Assembly: GCF_002863225.1 (NCBI RefSeq)
Contig: NZ_PKEK01000062.1
Location: forward strand, 1 to 64,000
Length of the DNA stretch: 64,000 bases
DNA from: Mycobacterium sp.
Lineage (GTDB): Bacteria > Actinomycetota > Actinomycetes > Mycobacteriales > Mycobacteriaceae
Direction of reading: 5' to 3'
Shown here: piece by piece, positions 33,581 to 42,215 of the stretch
How positions within the stretch are numbered: the first letter of the stretch is position 1
Layout of the letters: every line of letters starts with the position of its first letter
The notes under the pieces: model-generated
The model's input: only the letters and a program-made list of their open reading frames with translations
What the model was told of the DNA's origin: nothing
The model's database searches: none
Translations under genes and position numbers: made by a program

Positions 33581-35089
33581 GTGACCGACGCCGGACGAAC
33601 GCAGCGCGCGACCGGCCGCACGATGGCGATCCGCTATGCGGCCGGTCTTGCATGCGCTCATCTGATCGGCACCGCCGATGCCGCCGCGATCGTCATCCCG
33701 CTGCACGGTCACTTCGCCGACGACACGCAGGTCTACTTCGAGCCGACCAGCCTGATCACAGCGGCGATCATCGTGGCTCTGGGTACCGCGGCAGTGGCCG
33801 GCGGCGGAGTCGCGAACCTCGTTCCGGTGTTGCGGTGGTTCGTCGGCGGGCGGCAACCGAATGACGATCAACGGCGCTCCGCCATGCGCCTGCTGGCCCG
33901 GCAGTCGATCATCCTGGGGGTGGTCTGGGGGATCAGCGGGCTGAGCTATCTGGTCTTCAATCTCAGCGGCGTTGCGGCACTGTGGGTTCCGACGCTGCTG
34001 GCGGTCGTCTTCGGCGGGACGGCAGCGGCCAGCCTGAGCCTGCTACTCACCCAGCGATCCCTACGTCCGATCATGTTGGCGGCCAAGAAGGGGACCGACG
34101 GACTGGTGTTCGCGCCCAGCGTGATCGCCCGACTGGTGGGCCTGTGGCTACTGGGTAGCGGTCTGCCGTCTCTGGCCATCGCCGGCCTGGTGTTGACGCG
34201 TTCCAACGGCTGGATCATCCAGAAGACCGGGTCGGTCGAGATGCCGATCCTGGTCGTGACGCTCGTCGCGATCCTGATCGGTCTGCCGGTGATGATCATG
34301 ACCTCCAGATCGATCTCGGATCCGGTGCGCGAGGTCGTCGACGCCATGGCGCGCGTCGAACGCGGCAACATCGACACGTCCGTGGGCGTCTACGAGAAGT
34401 CCGAAATCGGCCGACTGCAAGACGGATTCAATCGCATGGTCTCGGGAATCGCCGAGCGCGACCGGCTGCGGGACTTGTTCGGGCGTCACGTCGGCGCCGA
34501 CGTGGCGCGGCGCGCGATCGACGAGGGCACCTCGCTGTCCGGCGATGTACGCGAGGCCGCAATCCTTTTCATCGACCTGGTCGGTTCCACGACGTTGGCA
34601 GGGAGCCGGCCCCCGCAAGAAGTGGCGCGGGTGCTCAACGATTTCTTCAGAATCGTGGTCAGCGCCGTCGACGACCACCATGGATTGATCAACAAGTTCC
34701 AGGGTGACGCCGCGCTGGCCGTCTTCGGGGCGCCGCTGGCCCACGGCGATTACGCATCGGCGGCGCTGGCGACCGCGCGACTGCTGCGCAGCCAGCTGCA
34801 CAGGCTGCCACAGGTCGACTTCGGCATCGGTGTCTCCGCCGGCCCGGTATTTGCAGGCAATATCGGGGCCGAAAACCGTTACGAATACACCGTTGTCGGC
34901 GATGCGGTCAATGAAGCCGCGCGGCTGGCCGACTTGGCCAAGACGCTGGGTCAGCGCATCGTGTCCTCGTCCGCCGCAATCGACCGCGCTGATGGCGCCG
35001 AGCGTGCCCACTGGGCGTCGGAGGGCGAGACGGTGCTGCGCGGTCGCTCTGACCCCACCGAGATCTGGACTCCGACGAGAGAGGACTAG
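33581..35089 (+). CDS. Membrane class III adenylate cyclase with HAMP domain
   Basis: A 502-residue relative of the cyclase at 3066-4673. Hydrophobic segments between residues about 20 and 255 are followed by a HAMP region (SRSISDPVREVVDAM, about 247-300) and a cyclase domain from about 320. The metal aspartates are in LFIDLVGST and FQGDAALAVFG, and EYTVVGDAVNEAAR holds the Asn and Arg of the active site; the Lys of INKF fits adenine recognition. It therefore looks catalytically intact. GTG 33581 is preferred over TTG 33572. The following gene starts 2 bases after its stop. Confidence 0.92.
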   Translation: MTDAGRTQRATGRTMAIRYAAGLACAHLIGTADAAAIVIPLHGHFADDTQVYFEPTSLITAAIIVALGTAAVAGGGVANLVPVLRWFVGGRQPNDDQRRSAMRLLARQSIILGVVWGISGLSYLVFNLSGVAALWVPTLLAVVFGGTAAASLSLLLTQRSLRPIMLAAKKGTDGLVFAPSVIARLVGLWLLGSGLPSLAIAGLVLTRSNGWIIQKTGSVEMPILVVTLVAILIGLPVMIMTSRSISDPVREVVDAMARVERGNIDTSVGVYEKSEIGRLQDGFNRMVSGIAERDRLRDLFGRHVGADVARRAIDEGTSLSGDVREAAILFIDLVGSTTLAGSRPPQEVARVLNDFFRIVVSAVDDHHGLINKFQGDAALAVFGAPLAHGDYASAALATARLLRSQLHRLPQVDFGIGVSAGPVFAGNIGAENRYEYTVVGDAVNEAARLADLAKTLGQRIVSSSAAIDRADGAERAHWASEGETVLRGRSDPTEIWTPTRED

Positions 35090-35091
35090 CG

Positions 35092-35736
35092 GTGGCCGAC
35101 ACCGACAACCACGCCGTGTTCGCAGCGGTGGCAGACCAACGCCGTCGATTCGCCGATCTGATCGACGGCCTCGACGAGCGGCAATTGGCGACGCCGAGCC
35201 TGTGCCACGGCTGGGATGTCAAGACCGTCGCCGCTCACGTCGTGAGCACCGTCCTCGACGGAATGCCGGGTTTCTTCCGAATGGCCGTCCGGCGGCGGAG
35301 TCTGAGTCGCGGAATCGACGACCTGGCGAAGCGGCGGGCGCAGGCGCCGATCGCTGAGATCATTGCCGCACTGTACGAACATGCCGACCGCCCGGTCAGC
35401 TCGCCGCTGTTCGGCCCGCGGGGGCCGCTGGCCGACATCCTGGTACACAGCGGTGACGTCCGGATTGCGCTCGGCATGCCCTTCGAGCCGGACCCGCGGC
35501 ACGCCGTCCCGGCCATGGACTTTCTCACCGGCCCCTGGCCGATCGGTTTCGTGCCGCCGCGCCGGCTTCGCGGAATTCGATTGTCCGCCAACGACGTAGC
35601 GCGATCCTGGGGTGCCGGCAGCGAGGCCACCGGTCCGCTGGCCGCGCTGCTGATGAGTGCCTGTGGACGTGCCGCGTCGCTGGACGCGCTGGAGGGACCG
35701 GGCGCGGCCGTCCTTCGTCGACGTTTGAACAGCTGA
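35092..35736 (+). CDS. Maleylpyruvate isomerase-type (DinB-fold) protein
   Basis: A 214-residue protein of the mycothiol-dependent maleylpyruvate isomerase/DinB superfamily. The N-terminal four-helix bundle contains SLCHGWDVKTVAAHVV, with His residues placed for metal binding, and LADILVHSGDVRIALG carries the third His. These proteins often bind a divalent metal and some use mycothiol; the actual reaction here is unknown. GTG 35092 starts 2 bases after the cyclase stop, so the two are coupled, which hints at a link to cAMP signalling only by position. Confidence 0.82.
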   Translation: MADTDNHAVFAAVADQRRRFADLIDGLDERQLATPSLCHGWDVKTVAAHVVSTVLDGMPGFFRMAVRRRSLSRGIDDLAKRRAQAPIAEIIAALYEHADRPVSSPLFGPRGPLADILVHSGDVRIALGMPFEPDPRHAVPAMDFLTGPWPIGFVPPRRLRGIRLSANDVARSWGAGSEATGPLAALLMSACGRAASLDALEGPGAAVLRRRLNS

Positions 35737-35772
35737 AGAGTACGGCCGAACCCGGATCGGTGGCCGTGCCGA

Positions 35773-36873
35773 ATGGCTTACAGTATCGCCATGCCGATTC
35801 CCCGATATCCGGACGATGTCACCGTCGAATGGCTTTCCGCCGTGCTGGGCGGCGACACACCGTTGTCCGACGTGGACGTCACTGCCATCGGCACGGGTCA
35901 GACCGGAGCGACGTATCGGGTTTCGGTGACCTACAAAGGTAAGACCAGTCTGCCGGACACCTTCGTGATCAAGCTGCCCGCCCAGGACGACGCCGTGCGC
36001 GACCGGGTGACCATCGGCTACCGCAGTGAATGCGCCTTCTACACCGGCGTCGTCGATCAGGTGAAGGTGCCGACCCCGGACTGCTTCTACTGTGAGATCA
36101 GCGACGACGCGCTGGACTACGCACTGCTGCTGGCCGACCAGGCTCCCGCGACACAGGGCGATCAGATCGCGGGTTGTGCCGAGCGCGAGGCGCGTCTGGC
36201 CGTCACGGCGCTGGCCGGACTGCACGGGCCGAGTTGGTGCGATCCGGTGTGGCTCGACTTTCCTGGCATCGCGTTCGCGCGGCCCGACGAGGCGTCGGCC
36301 AACGGGCTGGGCGAGGTCGCGCGGATGAGCGCGGAGATCACGCTGGACAAGCTCGGTGATCGGATGAGCGCCGCGGACCGGCAAACCTTCTCGGCGGCAA
36401 TGGATTTAGTGGCGCCGTGGCTGATGGCCGAGCGAGACCGCTTTGCGCTGCTGCACGGCGACTACCGTCTGGACAACCTGCTGTTCTTTCCCGGGGGGGC
36501 CGGGGTGACGGTGGTGGACTGGCAGACGCTGGGGGTGGGTCTGCCGGCCCGCGACCTCGCGTACTTCACCGCGACCAGCCTCAAGCCCGAACTGCGCGCC
36601 GCGATCGAGAAGGACCTCGTCGACGACTACCACCGTGAATTACAGGGCTATGGCGTCAGCGGTTACGACCGCGAAAGTTGTTGGCAAGATTACCGACTCG
36701 GTATGACGCAGACGGTGTTGATATCGGCGCTGGGTTTCGCGTTCGCCACCGCCACCGACCGCGGTGACGACATGGTGCTCACCATGCTGGCACGAGGCTG
36801 CCAGGCAATCCGCGAACTGGGTTCGCTGGAACTGGTCGGGCAATACGCCGCCGAGCAGGCGTCGTCGACATGA
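35773..36873 (+). CDS. Aminoglycoside phosphotransferase-like kinase
   Basis: A 366-residue protein of the APH/choline kinase-like family. ATP-site features are the FVIKLPAQ lysine, the catalytic LLHGDYRLDNLLF (Asp and Asn) and the metal-binding VVDWQTLGVG. In mycobacteria such genes near acyl-CoA dehydrogenases and oxygenases phosphorylate unknown small metabolites, not necessarily antibiotics. ATG 35773 or ATG 35791 can be the start. The stop overlaps the FMO gene by ATGA, which places it in a kinase-monooxygenase-hydrolase operon. Confidence 0.85.
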   Translation: MAYSIAMPIPRYPDDVTVEWLSAVLGGDTPLSDVDVTAIGTGQTGATYRVSVTYKGKTSLPDTFVIKLPAQDDAVRDRVTIGYRSECAFYTGVVDQVKVPTPDCFYCEISDDALDYALLLADQAPATQGDQIAGCAEREARLAVTALAGLHGPSWCDPVWLDFPGIAFARPDEASANGLGEVARMSAEITLDKLGDRMSAADRQTFSAAMDLVAPWLMAERDRFALLHGDYRLDNLLFFPGGAGVTVVDWQTLGVGLPARDLAYFTATSLKPELRAAIEKDLVDDYHRELQGYGVSGYDRESCWQDYRLGMTQTVLISALGFAFATATDRGDDMVLTMLARGCQAIRELGSLELVGQYAAEQASST

Positions 36874-38213
36874 TGCGCCGGCCACGCACCGCCGTGATCG
36901 GCGCCGGCATCAGCGGTCTGACCGCCGGCAAGATGCTCAACGACTACGACGTGCCTTACACCACGTTCGAGACGTCAGACCGGATCGGCGGCAACTGGGC
37001 ATTCGGCAACCCCAACGGACACAGCAGTGCCTACCGTTCGTTGCACATCGACACGTCCAAGCATCGATTGTCCTTCAAGGACTTTCCCGTTCCCGAGCAC
37101 TTCCCGGCGTTCCCACACCACTCGGACATCAAGGCGTACCTCGACGCGTACGCCGACACGTTCGGCCTGCTGGAGAACATCGAATTCGGCAACGGCGTCA
37201 CCCGGGCGCACCGCAACGACGGCGGTGGTTGGCTCATCGAGGACCAGGCCGGCGCCACCCGGGAATTCGATCTGCTGGTAGTCGGCAACGGCCATCACTG
37301 GGACGCCCGATGGCCGGACTTCCCCGGCACCTTCGACGGTGACGTTCTCCATTCGCACCACTACATCGATCCGCATACGCCGCTGGAGTTGACCGGCAAG
37401 CGAATCCTTGTGGTGGGCTTGGGAAACAGTGCGGCCGACATCACCGTCGAGCTGTCGTCGCGTGCGCTACAGAACCGGGTGACGCTGTCCACCCGATCGA
37501 GCGCGTGGATCGTTCCGAAGTACATCGCCGGACGGCCCGGTGACAAGTTCTTCAAGACGTCGCCCCACTTGCCGTTGTCGTGGCAGCGCAAAGCGATTCA
37601 GGCGCTGATGCCGCTGATGGGCACCGACCCCACGCTTTACGGATTGCCGGCGCCCAACCACAAGATCTTCGAGGCCCACCCGACGCAATCGGTGGAGTTG
37701 CCGCTGCGGCTCGGCTCGGGCGATGTGGTTCCCAAGCCGAATATCGCCCGACTCGACGGCAACCTGGTTCACTTCGAGGACGACACCAGCGACGAGTTCG
37801 ACGCGATCGTCTACGCCACCGGCTACAACATCACCTTTCCGTTCTTCGACCCCGGGCTGATCAGCGCCCCGGACAACCAGATTCGGCTCTACAAGCGCAT
37901 GTTCAAGCCCGGTTTCGAGGATTTGGCCTTCATCGGCTTCGCGCAAGCCGTGCCGACGCTGTTCCCGTTCGTCGAATGTCAGTCGCGGCTGTTGGCCGCG
38001 TACGCGGTCGGACGCTACGCGCTGCCGACGGCGGCGGAGATGGAACGTGTCATCGACGCCGACCAGCAGATGTATGTGGGCCACTGCACCGATCGGCCCC
38101 GCCACACGCAGCAGGTCGACTATTTCTACTACGAACACGACATCCGGACGCGGGAACTGCCCGCCGGGGCCAAGCGGGCCGAAACGCGAGCGGCTCAGTC
38201 GGCATTCGCATGA
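36870..38213 (+). CDS. Flavin-containing monooxygenase
   Basis: A 447-residue FAD/NADPH monooxygenase. GAGISG (11-16) begins the FAD site, RIGGNWAFGN follows the FAD ribose contact, and VVGLGNSAADI forms the NADPH site. FPGTFDGDVLHSHHY fits the FMO/Baeyer-Villiger fingerprint, and YATGYNITFPFF is the conserved ATGY motif. It may oxygenate a heteroatom or a ketone. It sits between the APH-like gene and an alpha/beta hydrolase, both by ATGA overlap; oxygenation to an ester followed by hydrolysis is a plausible but unproven sequence of steps. Confidence 0.92.
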   Translation: MMRRPRTAVIGAGISGLTAGKMLNDYDVPYTTFETSDRIGGNWAFGNPNGHSSAYRSLHIDTSKHRLSFKDFPVPEHFPAFPHHSDIKAYLDAYADTFGLLENIEFGNGVTRAHRNDGGGWLIEDQAGATREFDLLVVGNGHHWDARWPDFPGTFDGDVLHSHHYIDPHTPLELTGKRILVVGLGNSAADITVELSSRALQNRVTLSTRSSAWIVPKYIAGRPGDKFFKTSPHLPLSWQRKAIQALMPLMGTDPTLYGLPAPNHKIFEAHPTQSVELPLRLGSGDVVPKPNIARLDGNLVHFEDDTSDEFDAIVYATGYNITFPFFDPGLISAPDNQIRLYKRMFKPGFEDLAFIGFAQAVPTLFPFVECQSRLLAAYAVGRYALPTAAEMERVIDADQQMYVGHCTDRPRHTQQVDYFYYEHDIRTRELPAGAKRAETRAAQSAFA

Positions 38214-39124
38214 CGCACACCCAGGTGACCTTTCGATCGGGTGACACCACCTGCGACGCATGGCATTTCCGCGGTATCGGTGACCGCTTCGGCGGTCCCG
38301 CCGGTCGCCCGATCGTGGTGATGGCACACGGCATCGCTGGCACCAAAGACTCCGGTCTGGAGCCCTTCGCCCAGCGACTCAGTGGCGCCGGTGTGGACGT
38401 GCTGGCATTCGACTACCGGGGCTTCGGGGCGTCCAGCGGCCAGCCGCGCCAAACAGTCTCGGTCGCAAAGCAATTGGACGACTATCGTGCCGCGGTTGCG
38501 GCGGCGCGGCAGCTCGCCGGGGTAGATCCCGGCAAGGTGGTGCTGTGGGGCGTCTCGTTCTCCGGTGGTCACGTGCTGCGGGTGGCCGCAGATGATCCCA
38601 GCGTCGGCGCCGTCATCGCGCTGACGCCGCTGACCAGTGGGCTGGCCACCGGCCGGCTGGCCGTCACGCAGCGTGATCTGGTGTCCGGAATGCGCTGGAC
38701 GGCAGCCGGTGTGAAGGGACGTGTCGCCGCCGCGATGGGCGGCAGAGCCACCTACATGCCGGTGGTCGGCCGCCCTGGCCAGGCGGGTGCGCTGACGCTT
38801 CCGGGCGCCTACGAGAACTATCTGTCGATGGCGGGTCCGACCTGGCGCAACGAGATCGACGCCGGTGTCGGACTACAGCTGGCGAAGGTGCGATCGTCCG
38901 GCGCGGCAGCGAAACTGCGCTGCCCGCTGCTGGTCCAGATCGCCGACTTCGACCGGTTCGTTCCGGCGGAGTCGGTCGTCAAAGTCGCGGTGCGGGGGAG
39001 GGCTGAAGTCCACCACTACCCCTGCGACCATTTCGACGTGTGGCCCGGTCAGGAGTGGTTCGACAAAGTCGTCGACCATCAAGTGGCGTTCATCGTCAGA
39101 GCGTTGGCGCGCAACAGCTCCTAG
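38210..39124 (+). CDS. Alpha/beta hydrolase
   Basis: A 304-residue hydrolase. The oxyanion region is VVMAHGIAGTKD, the nucleophile lies in WGVSFSGGH (a G-x-S-x-S variant), Asp is in IADFDRFVP and His in YPCDHFDVW. FDYRGFGASSGQ is a common family segment. It has no signal peptide. ATG 38210 overlaps the FMO stop; the frame running back to 37580 is FMO sequence out of frame. It could hydrolyse an ester made by the monooxygenase. Its TAG stop shares CTAG with the convergent dehydrogenase. Confidence 0.9.
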   Translation: MTHTQVTFRSGDTTCDAWHFRGIGDRFGGPAGRPIVVMAHGIAGTKDSGLEPFAQRLSGAGVDVLAFDYRGFGASSGQPRQTVSVAKQLDDYRAAVAAARQLAGVDPGKVVLWGVSFSGGHVLRVAADDPSVGAVIALTPLTSGLATGRLAVTQRDLVSGMRWTAAGVKGRVAAAMGGRATYMPVVGRPGQAGALTLPGAYENYLSMAGPTWRNEIDAGVGLQLAKVRSSGAAAKLRCPLLVQIADFDRFVPAESVVKVAVRGRAEVHHYPCDHFDVWPGQEWFDKVVDHQVAFIVRALARNSS

Positions 39125-39942
39125 TACTGCGTCGAGCCTTGGTCGACGGGCACCGCCGCCGCCGTGACGAGCCGCGACTCGTCACTGGCCAGCCAGCAGA
39201 CCGCGTCGGCGATGTCTTCGGGCTCCGACACCCAGTCGGGCAGAAACGGCGTCAGCACGTTGGCCATCGTCGGAACGGTCTCGTTGGCGCTCGCGATCTT
39301 GGCAGCCATCTCGCCGCTCCCCATCGCGGTGTTGACCGGACCGGGGTGCACGCTGTTCACCCGGATCGCATGCCGGCCGAGCTCGGCGGCGAAGGCGCGG
39401 GCCATGCCGGTGACGGCGTGCTTGCTGGCGGTGTAGTGCACCATGAACGGCTGCATCTTCAGGCCTGCCGCCGAGCTGATCAGGATGATCGACCCGCCGC
39501 GGCCGCCGTCGACGATGTGCTGAGCACCGGCCATCACGGTGTTCCAAACGCCAGTCACATTGATGTCCAGCACGTCTCGGAACGATTCGGGCGTGATCTC
39601 GTTCCACACCTGCGGCGCCGCGATGCCGGCGTTGGCGACGATGACGTCGAGCCGGCCGAGGGTGGCGACAGCGCTGCTGACGGTGTCGCGCAGGCCGTCG
39701 AAATCCCGGACGTCGATCGCCGAGGCGATGATGCGACGACCGGTGGCCTCGACCAGCCGACTGGTCTCGGCGAGGTCTTCTGGCGTCGCCGAGTCGTACG
39801 GCACACAGGATGGCAGCTTTCCGGCGATGTCGACGGCGATGATGTCAGCGCCCTCGCGGGCCAGTCGCGCAGCGTGCGCGCGACCCTGCCCGCGCGCCGC
39901 TCCGGTGATGAATGCGACCTTGTCCGCGAGCCGACCGGTCAT
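39121..39942 (-). CDS. Mycofactocin-coupled SDR family oxidoreductase
   Basis: A 273-residue dehydrogenase. The cofactor loop TGAARGQGRAHA, the insert VPYDSATPEDLAET after the second beta strand and the C terminus VDQGSTQY are typical of SDRs that keep NAD bound and hand electrons to mycofactocin. Catalytic residues are seen in ILISSAAG and YTASKHA. Substrates in this class are alcohols, often secondary or terpenoid. GGAG lies 9 bases before ATG 39942. It faces the FMO-hydrolase run and is divergent from the DUF4436 gene across 95 bases. Confidence 0.9.
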   Translation of the reverse strand: MTGRLADKVAFITGAARGQGRAHAARLAREGADIIAVDIAGKLPSCVPYDSATPEDLAETSRLVEATGRRIIASAIDVRDFDGLRDTVSSAVATLGRLDVIVANAGIAAPQVWNEITPESFRDVLDINVTGVWNTVMAGAQHIVDGGRGGSIILISSAAGLKMQPFMVHYTASKHAVTGMARAFAAELGRHAIRVNSVHPGPVNTAMGSGEMAAKIASANETVPTMANVLTPFLPDWVSEPEDIADAVCWLASDESRLVTAAAVPVDQGSTQY

Positions 39943-40037
39943 GTGCGCTCCATATCGTAAAGGTCACTGTAACTCCGTCGATACTAGCCTCGGCGGTTAG
40001 ACCGTTGTCGTTCGCGGCGTCGTGCGAGAATTCCGCC

Positions 40038-40907
40038 GTGAAAAAGGGGGGCATTGCTGCCGTCGCGTTGTTCATCGCGGCGTACGTCGCCACGATCGTG
40101 CTGTACAGCCACACCGGCATGGGGCGGCCGCACGAGATAGCCCACGGTGAGCCGACGGCCGACGGAACCACCGTTGTGTGTGATGTCGAAGAGCTTGCGC
40201 CGGTCAAAGGGGTGTTGACCGTCAACCTCACCGTCGTCCCGGGACCCGCTCTGCTGGATCCTGTCACCCACGGGCTCAAGGAGGACCTCAGCGTTGCGGT
40301 CGCATCTGCCGTGGTGCCTACCAAACGGACGTGGGTGAAAGACGTTGTTCCCGGGGTCTTTCCGGTGCAGCTGACGGTGACCGGGGATCCATCGAGCTGG
40401 CCATTCGACCGTTATGAGACGGGGTCGATCACCGTGGAGTTGTTTCACGGGCGCAAGAAGCCCGAACGTGCTTCGGTGACGGTCTTCGACCGAATACCGG
40501 GATGGAAGGTCGACGTCGAGAATGCGGGCAACCGCCCGACGCCGACGCCGTATCACGTGGTGTTACACCGATCGCCGAGCACCGCGGCTTTCGCGGCGAT
40601 CATCCTTGCCGTGCTGATCACACTCGCCGGATTAGCCCTGTTCGTCGCGGTTCAGACGGTGGCATTCAAACGCGAATTCTTCCCCCCGATGACGACATGG
40701 TATGCGGCGCTTCTTTTTTCAGTGGTGCCGCTGAGAAATGCGCTACCCGACGCGCCACCGATCGGCTTCTGGGTGGATGTCACCGTCGTGCTGTGGGTGA
40801 TCGTCGTCCTGGTGATCTCCATGGCGCTGTACGTGTACTGCTGGTGGCGACATGTCAACGCAAAGCCCGCGACGCCGCCCGTCACTGCCGGCGCTGGGCC
40901 GCCTTGA
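40038..40907 (+). CDS. DUF4436 family membrane protein
   Basis: A 289-residue protein with an N-terminal hydrophobic segment (residues about 5-22), an extracytoplasmic beta-rich domain (about 40-185) and three hydrophobic segments near the C terminus (about 190-215, 228-242 and 247-270), ending in a short Pro-rich tail. This agrees with the DUF4436 family, which is frequent in mycobacteria and without known function. The GTG at 40038 is chosen because the frame above it is not conserved-looking. Its last 26 bases overlap the convergent acyl-CoA dehydrogenase gene. Confidence 0.78.
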   Translation: MKKGGIAAVALFIAAYVATIVLYSHTGMGRPHEIAHGEPTADGTTVVCDVEELAPVKGVLTVNLTVVPGPALLDPVTHGLKEDLSVAVASAVVPTKRTWVKDVVPGVFPVQLTVTGDPSSWPFDRYETGSITVELFHGRKKPERASVTVFDRIPGWKVDVENAGNRPTPTPYHVVLHRSPSTAAFAAIILAVLITLAGLALFVAVQTVAFKREFFPPMTTWYAALLFSVVPLRNALPDAPPIGFWVDVTVVLWVIVVLVISMALYVYCWWRHVNAKPATPPVTAGAGPP

Positions 40908-42048
40908 CCAGGTTGCCGCCGATGATCAGCCGCTGAATCTCGCTGGTGCCCTCGTACAGTCGCAGCAGTCGCACGTCGCGGTAGATGCGCTCGACCGGCA
41001 CCTCACGCATGTAGCCGCTGCCACCGTGAATCTGCACCGCGAGATCGGCGACCTTGCCTGCCATTTCGGTACAGAACACCTTGGCCGCCGAGGGGGCGAT
41101 CCGGCGATCCTCGTCGTGGAGCCACATCCGGGCGGCGTCGCGGACCAGAGCGCGGCCGGCCATCACCCCGGTCTGCTGGTCGGCCAGCATCGCCTGCACG
41201 AGCTGAAAGCTGCCGATCGGTTTGCCGCCCTGGGTTGCTGAGGCGGCGTACGCGACGGACTCGTCCAGGGCGCGCTGGGCGGCGCCCACCGCCAGTGCCG
41301 CAATGTGGATCCGGCCGCGGGCGAGCGATGTCATCGCCGCCCGGTAGCCGATGTCCTCGCTGCCACCGATCAACGCGGAGGCCGCCACCCGCACGTCGGT
41401 GAAGCGGACGTCGGCGGTCCAGGCACCCTCCTGTCCCATCTTGGCGTCTTTCGGCCCGACCTCGACACCGTCCGCGTCGGCGGGCACCAGGAAGACCGCA
41501 ATGCCCGGTCCCGCGTCGTCAGCCGGGCGGGTCCGCGCGAAGACCACGAACAGGTCGGCGACCGGGGCATTGGTGATGTATTGCTTCTCGCCGGTGATCA
41601 CCCAGTCGCCGCCGTCGCTGACGGCCTTGGTGCGCAGGCCTGCCGGGTTTGATCCGGCGCCGGGCTCGGTCAGCGCGAACGAGGCGACCTTGCCCGAGGC
41701 GAGTGCCTCCAGCCAGGTGGCTTTCTGCTCGTCGGTGCCGAAACCGACCAGGACTTGGCCGGCAATGCCGTTGTTGGTGCCGAACATCGATCGCAGCGCC
41801 ATCGAGGTGTAGCCGAGTTCCATCGCCAATTCGACGTCCTGGGTGATGTCGAGGCCCAGGCCACCCCACTCCTGCGGAATCGCATAGCCGAACAGGCCCA
41901 TGTCCTTGGCCTGCTGCCGAAGGTCGTCCGGCACCCGATCGTCGGCCAGAATCTCCTGCTCGCGCGGCACGACGGCGGTCCGAACGAACTGGCGGGTGGC
42001 CGCCAGGATCTGCTGGAAATCGTCGTCGTCGACGGCAGCAGTAGGCAT
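40882..42048 (-). CDS. Acyl-CoA dehydrogenase
   Basis: A 388-residue acyl-CoA dehydrogenase with all standard parts: IPQEWGGLGLD, the FAD loop FALTEPGAGSNPAGL, ITGEKQYITNAP, LARGRIHIAALAVG and the catalytic Glu in LYEGTSEIQRL. QIHGGSGYMREVPVER is the usual dimer segment. It oxidises an acyl-CoA to the enoyl-CoA with FAD. The gene is divergent from an SDR-thiolase-CoA-transferase operon across 167 bases, so it probably works in the same pathway. Confidence 0.93.
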   Translation of the reverse strand: MPTAAVDDDDFQQILAATRQFVRTAVVPREQEILADDRVPDDLRQQAKDMGLFGYAIPQEWGGLGLDITQDVELAMELGYTSMALRSMFGTNNGIAGQVLVGFGTDEQKATWLEALASGKVASFALTEPGAGSNPAGLRTKAVSDGGDWVITGEKQYITNAPVADLFVVFARTRPADDAGPGIAVFLVPADADGVEVGPKDAKMGQEGAWTADVRFTDVRVAASALIGGSEDIGYRAAMTSLARGRIHIAALAVGAAQRALDESVAYAASATQGGKPIGSFQLVQAMLADQQTGVMAGRALVRDAARMWLHDEDRRIAPSAAKVFCTEMAGKVADLAVQIHGGSGYMREVPVERIYRDVRLLRLYEGTSEIQRLIIGGNLVKAAQRRQ

Positions 42049-42139
42049 GGATCAACGCTCCTTCTTCGGCGGTTCGATCAGGGCTCAGGGCCCGGGATTC
42101 AGTGGCGCCGCTACCCCGGCCGGACGCCAGTCAGGCACG

Positions 42140-42167
42140 ATCATATATGAAATACGATGTTCGATAA
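42140..42167. promoter_or_regulatory. AT-rich divergent promoter region
   Basis: The gap 42049-42215 is GC-rich except for this island, which contains TATATGAAATACGATG and two CGAT boxes. A TACGAT hexamer fits a -10 box for the SDR operon. No clean palindrome is seen. It is the likely control region for both the acyl-CoA dehydrogenase and the SDR-thiolase operon. Confidence 0.3.
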
Positions 42168-42215
42168 TGCCCCGGCGCCCTGTCGCCGCGGACCTGACAG
42201 GAAGACGGTGATCGT

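Noticed and set aside
31928..33871. A 647-codon minus-strand open frame opposite the aldehyde dehydrogenase
   Set aside because: The aldehyde dehydrogenase on the plus strand has all catalytic residues; the antisense frame has biased composition and no motif.
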